DNA from: Variovorax sp. 679
Lineage (GTDB): Bacteria; Pseudomonadota; Gammaproteobacteria; Burkholderiales; Burkholderiaceae_C
Assembly (NCBI RefSeq): GCF_003952185.1
Contig: NZ_RXFS01000011.1
Coordinates: 184,418 to 248,417, forward strand
Reading direction: 5' to 3'
Length of the DNA stretch: 64,000 nucleotides
Shown here piece after piece: positions 17,305 through 24,469 of the stretch (its first letter is position 1; each line of letters begins with the position of its first letter). The position numbers and the translations under genes were made by a program. The notes beneath the pieces were generated by a model that did not search any database, had not been told where the DNA came from, and saw only the letters and a program-made list of their open reading frames with translations.

Positions 17305-17769
17305 ATGAAACTGGATTCCATAGACATCAAGATTCTTGATCTCCTGCAGCGGGACGCCGAGCTGCAGGTGGCCCAGATCGCCGAACAGGTCGGACTCTCC
17401 GCCACGCCGTGCTGGCGGCGCATCCAGCGGCTGAAGGAGGCCGGCGTCATCACGCGTTCGGTGGCCCTGCTCGATCCGCGCAAGGTCAACGTGGCGGTGA
17501 CGGTGTTCGTGTCGGTGCGCACCAGCACGCACTCGCAGGAATGGTTCGACAGCTTTACGGCCACGGTGCATGCCATTCCGGAAGTGGTCGAGTTCTACCG
17601 GATGAGCGGAGACGTCGACTACCTGCTGCGCGTGGTGGTGCCCGACATCGCGGCCTACGACGCCGTCTACAAGCGCCTCATCACGGGCACGAACCTGCAC
17701 GACGTCAGCTCGAGCTTCGCCATGCAGGAGCTGAAGCAGACCACTGCCCTGCCGCTGGGCTACGTGTAG
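17305..17769 (+). CDS. Lrp/AsnC-family transcriptional regulator
   Basis: 154 aa, the normal family length. N-terminal helix-turn-helix at residues ~4-50 (DSIDIKILDLLQRDAELQVAQIAEQV, SATPCWRRIQRLKEAGVI), then the RAM ligand-sensing domain (VVEFYRMSGDVDYLLRVVVPDI, YDAVYKRLI). Lrp/AsnC proteins sense amino acids. It is divergent from the cysteine desulfurase fusion, so cysteine or a related amino acid is a reasonable ligand guess; many proteobacterial cysteine-catabolic genes are paired with such regulators (CyuR, DecR). ATG at 17305 gives a full N-terminus. Confidence 0.9.
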   Translation: MKLDSIDIKILDLLQRDAELQVAQIAEQVGLSATPCWRRIQRLKEAGVITRSVALLDPRKVNVAVTVFVSVRTSTHSQEWFDSFTATVHAIPEVVEFYRMSGDVDYLLRVVVPDIAAYDAVYKRLITGTNLHDVSSSFAMQELKQTTALPLGYV

Positions 17770-17788
17770 AGGAAGAATCCCGGTCCGG

Positions 17789-18883
17789 TCAGAACAGGCT
17801 GCCCTGCCCCGCCGCGCCTGGCGGCCGGAACGCGGTGACGTCGAGCGGAATGCGCTCGCGGTTGTAGCCCAGGCGGTTCGTCGCCTTCTGGAAGCGCTGG
17901 TGGATCAGGTCGGCCCAAAGCCCTGAGCCCTTCATGCGCGTGGCGAAGTCGGCGTCGTAGTCCTTGCCGCCGCGCATCTCGTGGATGCGCGCCGTGATGC
18001 GGTCCGCGCGTTGCGGGTAGTGCAGCATCAGCCATTCCTTGAAGAGCGGAGCCACCTCCCACGGCAGCCGCACCACCGTGTAGAAGGCGCTGCGCGCGCC
18101 GGCCTCCCATGCGGCTTCGAGCACCTGCTCCATGTCTTCGGTCACGAAGGGAATCTGCGGCGCCACGCTCACGCCGACCGGCACGCCCGCCTCCGCCAGG
18201 GTGCGGATGGTGCGCAGCCGGCGATGCGGCGCGGCGGCGCGCGGCTCCAGCTTGCGGGCGAGGTCGCCGTCGAGCGTGGTCACGGTCACGTACACGGCGG
18301 CGAGGTGCTCGGCCGCCATCGGCGCGATCACGTCCAGGTCCCGCTCGATGGCGCTCGACTTGGTGACCAGCGCGAACGGATGCCGCGTTTCCTGCAGCAG
18401 CTCGATGACCGATCGCGTGAGGCGCAGTTCGCGCTCGATGGGCTGGTAGCAGTCGGTGGCGGTGCCGATGGCGATGCAGCTCGGCCGGTAGCTCTTACGA
18501 CCGAGTTCGGTGCGCAGCACCTCGACGAGGTTGCGCTTGGCGATCAGCTTGGTCTCGAAGTCGAGGCCCGGCGACAGGTTGAGATAGCTGTGCGTGGGCC
18601 GCGCGAAGCAGTAGATGCAGCCGTGCTCGCAGCCACGGTACGGGTTGAGCGAGCGGTCGAAGTAGATGTCGGGCGATTCGTTTCCGGTGAGCACCGACTT
18701 CACGTCCTCGAAGCGCACCTCGGTGGCAAGGGGCGGCAGCTCCTCGGCCTCGGCCGCGCCTTCCTCGAGCGTGCCCCAGCCGTCGTCGAAGGCATTGCGC
18801 TCGTCCTTCGAGAAACGGTGCGCGATGTGCGTGGCCGCGCCGCGGCCCTTGATGGCGTGGATGGGGATGCGGGCGGCTGGCAT
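17789..18883 (-). CDS. PA0069-family radical SAM protein
   Basis: 364 aa. Radical SAM cluster CEHGCIYC (Cys85, Cys89, Cys92) in NPYRGCEHGCIYCFARPTHS, cited as the key part, then IGTATDCYQPIERELRLTR and VTKSSAIERDLDVIA, the signature of the PA0069/Rv2578c group related by fold to spore photoproduct lyase. The biochemical role of the group is unproven. ATG at 18881-18883 has AAGGAG eight bases upstream. A near-perfect LexA box lies 27 bp upstream of the start, which points to DNA-damage induction. Convergent with the Lrp gene. Confidence 0.87.
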   Translation of the reverse strand: MPAARIPIHAIKGRGAATHIAHRFSKDERNAFDDGWGTLEEGAAEAEELPPLATEVRFEDVKSVLTGNESPDIYFDRSLNPYRGCEHGCIYCFARPTHSYLNLSPGLDFETKLIAKRNLVEVLRTELGRKSYRPSCIAIGTATDCYQPIERELRLTRSVIELLQETRHPFALVTKSSAIERDLDVIAPMAAEHLAAVYVTVTTLDGDLARKLEPRAAAPHRRLRTIRTLAEAGVPVGVSVAPQIPFVTEDMEQVLEAAWEAGARSAFYTVVRLPWEVAPLFKEWLMLHYPQRADRITARIHEMRGGKDYDADFATRMKGSGLWADLIHQRFQKATNRLGYNRERIPLDVTAFRPPGAAGQGSLF

Positions 18884-18909
18884 GGCTGCGACTCCTTGGC
18901 AACTCGATT

Positions 18910-18929
18910 TACTGTTTATTCATACAGTA
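18910..18929 (-). promoter_or_regulatory. LexA (SOS) box upstream of the radical SAM gene
   Basis: TACTGTTTATTCATACAGTA on the plus strand: CTGT-N8-ACAG with perfect 6-bp arms TACTGT/ACAGTA and an AT-rich core. This matches the gammaproteobacterial and betaproteobacterial LexA consensus (TACTGT-AT-rich-ACAGTA). It lies 27 bp before the radical SAM ATG and about 80 bp from the divergent GbsR-type gene, next to that gene's own operator, so the radical SAM gene is the likelier target. Confidence 0.8.
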
Positions 18930-18961
18930 TTCCACCGATTCACCATCGTCGCCAGTTTTTC

Positions 18962-18983
18962 AATTTCTCTATTGACAGAAATT
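18962..18983. promoter_or_regulatory. Operator 1 of the GbsR-type regulator, over its -35 box
   Basis: Inverted repeat ATTTCTCT-ATTG-ACAGAAAT (18963-18982), with one further matching pair outside. It shares 20-bp architecture and most bases with the perfect repeat at 19623-19642, the other side of the regulator gene. It covers the TTGACA at 18972-18977, so binding would repress the regulator's own promoter. Confidence 0.7.
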
Positions 18984-18999
18984 TCGTAAATCCTAAACT
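18972..18999 (+). promoter_or_regulatory. Sigma-70-type promoter of the GbsR-type regulator
   Basis: TTGACA (18972-18977), 16-bp spacer, TAAACT (18994-18999). The expected transcription start is near 19006, next to the ATG at 19007, and there is no Shine-Dalgarno sequence, so the mRNA is probably leaderless. Confidence 0.65.
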
Positions 19000-19006
19000 C
19001 GGCGCC

Positions 19007-19600
19007 ATGGAACTCACCGACATTCAACGCAAGTTCGTCCTGCACTGGGGCGAAATGGGCTCGCTGTGGGGCGTCAACCGCACCGTCTCGCAGATCCACG
19101 CCCTGCTCTTCGCATACGGCAAGCCCATGAACGCCGAGGAGCTCTGCGACACGCTCGGCGTGGCCCGCTCCAACATCAGCAACAGCCTGAAGGAGCTGCA
19201 GGCCTGGAACCTTGTTCGCATCACCCACACGCTGGGCGACCGGCGCGACTATTTCGAAACCAGCGTCGACGTGTGGGAGCTGTTCCGCACCGTGGTGCGC
19301 GAGCGCAAGGAGCGCGAGTTCGATCCCACCGTGCGCGTGCTGCGCGAGCTGGTCTCCAGCCCCGAATTCCAGAAGGAGCCGGCCGATGCGCAGGACCGCA
19401 TCCGCTCCACCATGGAACTCATGGAAAAGCTCGCCACCTGGGCCGACGAGATGCTGCGGCTGTCGCCCGGTACGCTCGACAAGGTGATGACGCTGGGTGC
19501 GAGCGTGCAGCGCTTCGTGCGCGGCGACACCGCTTCGAACGACAAGGGTGGCAAGGGCGACGACCCCGACGCGCACCACGCCAGCCTTCCCATGATCTGA
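19007..19600 (+). CDS. GbsR/MarR-type transcriptional regulator
   Basis: 197 aa. N-terminal LTDIQRKFVLHWGEMGSLWGVNRTVSQI is the hallmark of the GbsR/YvaV group, followed by the winged helix (EELCDTLGVARSNISNSLKEL; recognition helix ARSNISN) and the wing LVRITHTLGDRRDYFETS. The C-terminal half is helical (EFDPTVRVLRELVSS) and ends in a charged tail. In Bacillus the group controls choline/betaine and compatible-solute genes. Here it lies between two matching operators and directly before a five-gene operon, so it probably controls itself and that operon. The ATG lies next to the predicted transcription start. Confidence 0.87.
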   Translation: MELTDIQRKFVLHWGEMGSLWGVNRTVSQIHALLFAYGKPMNAEELCDTLGVARSNISNSLKELQAWNLVRITHTLGDRRDYFETSVDVWELFRTVVRERKEREFDPTVRVLRELVSSPEFQKEPADAQDRIRSTMELMEKLATWADEMLRLSPGTLDKVMTLGASVQRFVRGDTASNDKGGKGDDPDAHHASLPMI

Positions 19601-19622
19601 GCACCCCTTTTTTTGCCCAATC

Positions 19623-19642
19623 ATTTCTGTTTCAACAGAAAT
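19623..19642. promoter_or_regulatory. Operator 2, perfect 20-bp inverted repeat before the DCC operon
   Basis: ATTTCTGT-TTCA-ACAGAAAT, a perfect inverted repeat with 8-bp arms, 20 bp before the DCC-family start. It matches operator 1 at most positions with identical arm and spacer lengths. The GbsR-type protein encoded between the two sites is the obvious candidate binder. Confidence 0.75.
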
Positions 19643-19661
19643 ATCGAGAACAAAGAGCATC

Positions 19662-20081
19662 ATGAGCCCCGCTGCGACACCCACCTACCCGCTCACGATC
19701 TATTTCGATGCGAGCTGCGCGATCTGCTCCGCTGAAATGGGCGCACTCAAGGCGCGCGACGCGGTCGGCCGGCTGCAACTGGTCGACTGCTCACCCCCTA
19801 GCTTCACCGGCGGCCCCGCACCGCGCGAAGCGCTGATGGCTGCCATCCATGTGTCGGACGCCGAAGGCAGGGTGCACGTCGGCGTGCCGGCGATACGCAT
19901 CTGCCGCACGGCGGTAGGCCTCTCCAGCGGCAGCCTGCTGCTCGACCTGCCGATCGTCGCGCCGCTGGCCGACCGCGCCTATGCGCTGCTGGCGCGCAAC
20001 CGCTACCGCATTCCACGCTGGCTGGCCGCGAGGCTCGCCGGGCGCGTCGCGCCTTCATGCGACGACAACTGCCGCATCTGA
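19662..20081 (+). CDS. DCC-family (DUF393) thiol-disulfide oxidoreductase-like protein
   Basis: 139 aa. Starts with LTIYFDASCAICSAEM, the family's conserved D-x-x-C-x-x-C motif (Cys19, Cys22), followed by LKARDAVGRLQLVDCSPPSF; the family name comes from this DCC pattern. Middle and C-terminus have the usual hydrophobic helices (LLLDLPIVAPLADRAYALLARNRYRIPRWLA). No signal peptide. DCC proteins have a thioredoxin-like fold with mostly unknown partners. First gene of the operon behind operator 2; the methyltransferase start follows by 40 bp. Two Cys in the C-terminal CDDNC may form an additional pair. Confidence 0.83.
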   Translation: MSPAATPTYPLTIYFDASCAICSAEMGALKARDAVGRLQLVDCSPPSFTGGPAPREALMAAIHVSDAEGRVHVGVPAIRICRTAVGLSSGSLLLDLPIVAPLADRAYALLARNRYRIPRWLAARLAGRVAPSCDDNCRI

Positions 20082-20121
20082 CAAAGAAACCCGACGAACA
20101 ACCAAACGAGGGAACAGAGCC

Positions 20122-21051
20122 ATGCCCACCGTCTTCCAGCCCGACTTCCGGATGCCACGCCAAACGATCGCACGCGTCGCCGACATCTCCATCACACCCG
20201 GCGACACGCAGGACTACTTCACCGAGGTCGCAACCGACTACAGCGCCTGGAGCCCCAGCTACAACATGCACTTCGGCTTCTGGCGCGCAGGCCTGAACCC
20301 GCTGCGGCGCGAAGGCATGCTGATAGAGATGAACCGCGTGGTCGGCCGCGCCTTGCGCCTCGGCGACGCCACCCGCCGCTGCGTGATCGACATGGGCTGC
20401 GGCGCCGGCGCCACCGCGCGCACGCTGGTGAGCGACGACGCATCGCTCTACGCCGTCACAGTGACCAACGTCGCAGTGCAGAACCGCATCGCCGCGAAGC
20501 TCGACGCAGCAGCCGGCGTGGCCGATCGCATGGCGCACATCGAGGCCGACTACACCCGCACCGGCCTGCCCGCCGCGCAGGCCGATGGCGCGTGGGCCGT
20601 GGAAAGCGCCTGCTATGCCAGCGGCACCGACAAGGCCGACTTCATTCGCGAAGCCGCCCGGCTGCTGAAGCCCGGCGCGCGGCTGGCGGTGGTCGACGGT
20701 TTCCTGCTGCGGCGCCAGCCGAGCCGCCTGGCAGGCTGGCTGCATCGCCTGTGGGCCGACAGCTGGGCCGTGCCCACGCTGGCCGTGCGCGACGATTTCG
20801 TCGCCGCACTGCAGGCACACGGCTTCGAGGACATCGAAGTGAAGTCGCTGCGCTGGCGCGTGGCACCGAGCGCGCTGCACATCCCGGTGCTGGCCACCCG
20901 CTTCACGCTGGCCGAGCTCTGGAAGGCTCGCGGCAGGCTCAGCCCGTGGCGGCGCAAGCACATCGTGGCCAGCTACTGCGCGCTCGCACTGGGCATGTTC
21001 TGGCGCGACTTCGACTACTGCATGGTCACCGCGACACGCCGTTGCGACTGA
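20122..21051 (+). CDS. SAM-dependent methyltransferase
   Basis: 309 aa. Class I fold with motif I IDMGCGAGATAR near residues 89-100, an acidic residue at the end of strand 2 (TVTNVAVQNRI), motif ADGAWAVESACYA at strand 4 and LLKPGARLAVVDGF at strand 5. N-terminal region with YFTEVATDYSAWSPSYNMHFGFW resembles the cyclopropane synthase and sterol/tocopherol-type methyltransferases that act on lipophilic substrates (YDxxxxxYxxxWG... HYGYW pattern). Substrate unknown; a lipid or quinone-like acceptor is an inference from this region and the membrane partner genes. ATG at 20122 follows GAGGGAACAGAGCC. Second gene of the operon. Confidence 0.83.
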   Translation: MPTVFQPDFRMPRQTIARVADISITPGDTQDYFTEVATDYSAWSPSYNMHFGFWRAGLNPLRREGMLIEMNRVVGRALRLGDATRRCVIDMGCGAGATARTLVSDDASLYAVTVTNVAVQNRIAAKLDAAAGVADRMAHIEADYTRTGLPAAQADGAWAVESACYASGTDKADFIREAARLLKPGARLAVVDGFLLRRQPSRLAGWLHRLWADSWAVPTLAVRDDFVAALQAHGFEDIEVKSLRWRVAPSALHIPVLATRFTLAELWKARGRLSPWRRKHIVASYCALALGMFWRDFDYCMVTATRRCD

Positions 21052-21100
21052 ACAGGCAGGCCCCGAAAACGACACAACGAGGAGAAGAAGAGGTTTCCGC

Positions 21101-22144
21101 ATGCAAAACGACTCCCAGGAAAGCAGGCTTTCCGAACTCACCCCCATCGAGCCACCCAAGCCCGTTCGCGGCATGCCCTTCGGCTGGTTCTGGCCGATGG
21201 CATCCGGCGCCGCGATTGCGCTCGTGCTGCGCCTCGTCTTCAGCAGCGCCCCCGGCAATCCCTACTCGGCCATGCTGGGCTCCTTCGTCTACTTCGTGCC
21301 CGCCGTGTGCGGCGCGGTCACGGTGTACATGGCCGAGCGCATCGAACGGCGCAGCTGGGGCTACTACATCTGGGCGCCGTGGGTGGCGACCTCGCTGTTC
21401 GTCGGCGGCACGCTGCTGGTGTTCATCGAGGGCCTGATCTGCGCCATCGTCATCGTGCCGCTGTTCGCCACCATGGGCAGCGTCGGCGGACTCGCGATGG
21501 GCATCGTGTGCCGCATCACCAACTGGCCGAAGCAGGCCGTCTACAGCTTCGCGATGCTGCCGCTGGTGCTGGGTGCCATCGAGCCCCAGCTGCCCAACCC
21601 CGACCGCTACTCCGACACCTCGCGCACGCTTTTCATCGCGGCGCCAGCCGAGCGCGTGTGGCACGAGCTCAATGCCGCCTACGACATCCGCCCCGCCGAA
21701 GTCGGCGATGCATGGGCCTACCGCATCGGCGTGCCGATGCCGGAGTCTGGCGTCACGGTAAACACGCCGGAAGGCCGTGTGCGCAAGGTGCAATGGCAGA
21801 AGAACGTGCACTTCGAGGAAGTCATCACCGAGTGGCAACCGAACCGCCTGCTGAAGTGGCGCTTCCGCTTCTCGCCCGACTCCTTCCCGGCCGGTGCGCT
21901 CGACGACCACGTGATGATCGGCGGCCAGTACTTCGACCTGCGCGACGCCACCTACACGCTGACACCGCGCGACGGCGGCACCGAACTGCGCGTCGCTGTT
22001 TCGTGGCGCATGAGCACCAGCTTCAACTGGTATGCGGACCGGGTCATGCACCTCATGCTGGCCGACGCCTCGGAGAACATCCTGCGCTTCTACAAGGCGC
22101 GCGCCGAAGCCACGGCGACAGCAGCGGCTTCGGCAGCGCAATGA
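21101..22144 (+). CDS. Membrane protein with C-terminal SRPBCC domain
   Basis: 347 aa. The N-terminal half has about four hydrophobic helices (near residues 28-47, 56-78, 89-112 and 118-160). The C-terminal half, from about residue 170, starts RTLFIAAPAERVWHELNAAYDIRP, the usual first strand and helix of SRPBCC ligand-binding proteins, and continues with beta strands to a long final helix (NWYADRVMHLMLADASENILRFYKARA). SRPBCC domains hold hydrophobic ligands in a deep pocket; the fusion to a membrane anchor suggests a lipid-soluble ligand. ATG at 21101, and its stop overlaps the DUF4166 start (ATGA). Confidence 0.8.
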   Translation: MQNDSQESRLSELTPIEPPKPVRGMPFGWFWPMASGAAIALVLRLVFSSAPGNPYSAMLGSFVYFVPAVCGAVTVYMAERIERRSWGYYIWAPWVATSLFVGGTLLVFIEGLICAIVIVPLFATMGSVGGLAMGIVCRITNWPKQAVYSFAMLPLVLGAIEPQLPNPDRYSDTSRTLFIAAPAERVWHELNAAYDIRPAEVGDAWAYRIGVPMPESGVTVNTPEGRVRKVQWQKNVHFEEVITEWQPNRLLKWRFRFSPDSFPAGALDDHVMIGGQYFDLRDATYTLTPRDGGTELRVAVSWRMSTSFNWYADRVMHLMLADASENILRFYKARAEATATAAASAAQ

Positions 22145-22770
22145 CGATGCAACCCGTCTTCCAGCAGGCGCTCGGCCCCGCGTGGGATCGGCTCGGCGAC
22201 GTCATCCGCCGCCACTACACGATGACGCCCTTCTCCGACGACCACGTCTGTGTGCGCGGCACGATGAACGAGGTCTGGCACGCACCGTGGGCAGCTCTGC
22301 TGATGCCCTTCGGCCGGCTGTTCGGCGCGCTCGTGCCGCATCAGGGCAACGAGGTGCCGATCGAGGTGCACTACCGTTGCCGTCCCGACAACGCCACGCT
22401 CTACTGGGACCGCATCTTCCACTTCCCCGGGAGGCCGCCCTTCCATTTCCGCTCGCACATGGAGCTTGCGGAAGGCCAGGCCGGCGAGGTGATCGAATAC
22501 GTGCGCTTCGGCATCGGCATGCGCCTCGCTGTGAGCGCGGAAGAAGGCGCGGTGGTGTTCCGCGACCGGGGCTATGTCTGGCGCATCGCGGGGTTTCGCA
22601 TTCCGCTGCCGCTGGGCCTCTTCATGGGCACGGCCTATGTGGAAGAGCGTCCCGACCCCGCAGATGCCGAGCGCTTCACCATGAAGATGCTGCTGCGTCA
22701 CCGCTGGTTCGGCGACGTGTTCCGCTACAGCGGGCGCTTTCGCCTCGGAGCGCGAACGGGATCACAATGA
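22141..22770 (+). CDS. DUF4166 domain protein
   Basis: About 209 aa. Starts MQPVFQQALGPAWDRLGDVIRRHY, with FQQALG..W..L...IR.HY, then the family's basic FHFRSHMEL and WRIAGFRIPLPLGLFMGTAYVEE stretch and ends in the family pattern HRWFGDVFRYSGRFRL. DUF4166 proteins usually occur beside or fused to NAD-binding saccharopine dehydrogenase-like domains; none is here. Its start overlaps the preceding stop (ATGA), so translation is coupled to the SRPBCC membrane protein. Function unknown; beta-rich content suggests a lipocalin-like pocket. Confidence 0.8.
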   Translation: MTMQPVFQQALGPAWDRLGDVIRRHYTMTPFSDDHVCVRGTMNEVWHAPWAALLMPFGRLFGALVPHQGNEVPIEVHYRCRPDNATLYWDRIFHFPGRPPFHFRSHMELAEGQAGEVIEYVRFGIGMRLAVSAEEGAVVFRDRGYVWRIAGFRIPLPLGLFMGTAYVEERPDPADAERFTMKMLLRHRWFGDVFRYSGRFRLGARTGSQ

Positions 22771-22777
22771 GCGCACC

Positions 22778-23125
22778 ATGCCGCGCCGACCAGAAAACCT
22801 CTACGTCCAGTACCACGCTCACGTCTATTTCGGGCCCGACACGCTCGCGCAGGCCCGCGCCCTCTGTGAACGCGCAGGCCATGAGCTGATGGTGGTGGTC
22901 GGCCGTGTGCACGAGCGGCTGGTGGGCCCGCATCCGCACTGGAGCTGCCAGCTCGCCTTCGACGCTGCCGAGTTCGACCAGGTCATCGGCTGGCTCGAGG
23001 CCAACCGCGATGGGCTCGACGTGTTCGTGCACGGCGTGACCGGCGACGACCTCGCCGACCACACGACGCACGCCATGTGGCTGGGCGAGGAAAGCGAACT
23101 CGACCTCCGGATGTTCCGGCGCTAG
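22778..23125 (+). CDS. DOPA 4,5-dioxygenase-family protein
   Basis: 115 aa. Carries the family motifs YHAHVYF (residues 12-18), VVGRVHERLVGPHPHWSCQLAF (the VGPHP.WS signature with metal-ligand His) and the C-terminal FVHGVTGDDLADHTTHAMWLG. The family includes fungal and cyanobacterial extradiol enzymes that cleave DOPA; bacterial members are of unknown role. It starts 7 bp after DUF4166, so is likely the last gene of the same operon, and converges with the Rieske oxygenase, overlapping by 4 bp at the stops. A catechol-type substrate would fit a quinone or phenolic pathway, but that is inference. Confidence 0.82.
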   Translation: MPRRPENLYVQYHAHVYFGPDTLAQARALCERAGHELMVVVGRVHERLVGPHPHWSCQLAFDAAEFDQVIGWLEANRDGLDVFVHGVTGDDLADHTTHAMWLGEESELDLRMFRR

Positions 23126-24441
23126 ACCGTTTCCTCCTCCTGGCCGGCGCCGTGCACCTTGAAGAAGGTGGCGCCTTCCACCTTCTGGCCGATGGCTTGC
23201 TCGTAGGCCGCGCGCACATCCTCCGGCTGCCCGGCCTGGCCGAAGAAGTCCTTCAGGTACGGCCCCAGCAGCGGATGCGCAGCCAGCTCCTTGCGCGGCA
23301 AGCCGTTGATCATCTCGTCGCGGCACGCCGAGGGCAGGAACACGTCGCGGTTCTTCTCCGGATCGCGGATCAACCCTTTGGGCTCGTGCGCCGGGTCGGC
23401 CTGCATCGCCTCGAGCTCCTCGAAGAAACGGCGCCGCATCATCACGATGCCCTTGTCGCTCTGGCCCAGCTTCTCGCGCGTGCGGTCGGTGATGGCGCCC
23501 TGCCCCACCCACACCACGAAGTCCTGGTTGGCGACGTGGCTGGTGATCCAGCGGCCCGTCACCGGGTCCTTGATCGGTCCGTACCACGAGGGAATGCGCT
23601 CCTGCACGTAGGGCTCCTGCTCGTTCGGCACGCGGCTCAGCACCCACAGCACGCTCAGCGTGTGGTGGTCGTCGATGGGCACGCGCCATTCGAAGTGGTG
23701 CCCCAGGAAGAAACCGTTGGGCCACAGGGTGACGCGGCCGGTGGTCCACATCACGTTGTCCTCGCGCTCGCCGCCGCGCAGGCGCTTGTAGACGAAGCCG
23801 TGCTCGAACTCCTCGAAGGCCAGCTTCAGGTGCGTGGGCACGTAGGGCCCTTCTTCGCCTTGCAGGCGCGTGGTCCAGTTGTTGTGGGTCCACTCGAAGT
23901 GCACGGGGTCGATGGAGTTTTCCTGGCACTGGAACCAGTTGCACGGAATCTCGGCGAACACCGCCTGCGCGAAGCCGTTCGCGCAGTTGAAGAGCTCCCA
24001 GTCGGGCAGCAGCGGCGCGGGCTGCGGGCCCATGTAGGCCCACAGCAGGCCGGCCTTCTCCTGCACCGGGTAGGCCTTGATCCTCGTGTTCTTGCGCATG
24101 CGCGCGCCGGGGTCCAGCGTTTCCTCGAAGGGCTGGTGCACGCACTGGCCGCTCTGGTCGTACTGCCAGCCGTGGTAGCTGCAGCGCAGGCCGCACTGCT
24201 CGACGTAGCCGTACGACATGTCGGCGTTGCGGTGCGGGCAGCGGCGGTCGACCAGGCCGTAGTTGCCGCTCAGGTCCTTGTAGAGCACCAGGTCTTCGCC
24301 GAGGATGCGCAGCGGCTTCACGGCCTTGTCGTCGAACTCGCTCGCGCCCGCGATCGGATGCCAGTAGCGGCGCAGGTAGTCGCCCATCGGCTTGCCGGGG
24401 CCCACTTCGGTCAGCAGGCGGTTCTTTTCTTCGCTCAACAT
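23122..24441 (-). CDS. Rieske non-heme iron oxygenase, alpha subunit
   Basis: 439 aa. Rieske [2Fe-2S] site C68-P-H70 and C87-SY-H90, separated by 16 residues, in RRCPHRNADMSYGYVEQC...CSYHGW. Catalytic mononuclear iron ligands His181 and His186 lie in NSIDPVHFEWTH with bridging Asp178. The layout matches the phthalate-dioxygenase-type alpha subunits that work alone with a separate reductase. Substrate unknown; no reductase gene lies nearby. It follows the Bug gene by 28 bp in the same direction, and IclR is divergent to the Bug gene, giving a likely regulated uptake/oxidation unit. Confidence 0.88.
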   Translation of the reverse strand: MLSEEKNRLLTEVGPGKPMGDYLRRYWHPIAGASEFDDKAVKPLRILGEDLVLYKDLSGNYGLVDRRCPHRNADMSYGYVEQCGLRCSYHGWQYDQSGQCVHQPFEETLDPGARMRKNTRIKAYPVQEKAGLLWAYMGPQPAPLLPDWELFNCANGFAQAVFAEIPCNWFQCQENSIDPVHFEWTHNNWTTRLQGEEGPYVPTHLKLAFEEFEHGFVYKRLRGGEREDNVMWTTGRVTLWPNGFFLGHHFEWRVPIDDHHTLSVLWVLSRVPNEQEPYVQERIPSWYGPIKDPVTGRWITSHVANQDFVVWVGQGAITDRTREKLGQSDKGIVMMRRRFFEELEAMQADPAHEPKGLIRDPEKNRDVFLPSACRDEMINGLPRKELAAHPLLGPYLKDFFGQAGQPEDVRAAYEQAIGQKVEGATFFKVHGAGQEEETV

Positions 24442-24469
24442 GCGTAGTCTCCTTTTCGTCGATCTCTCT

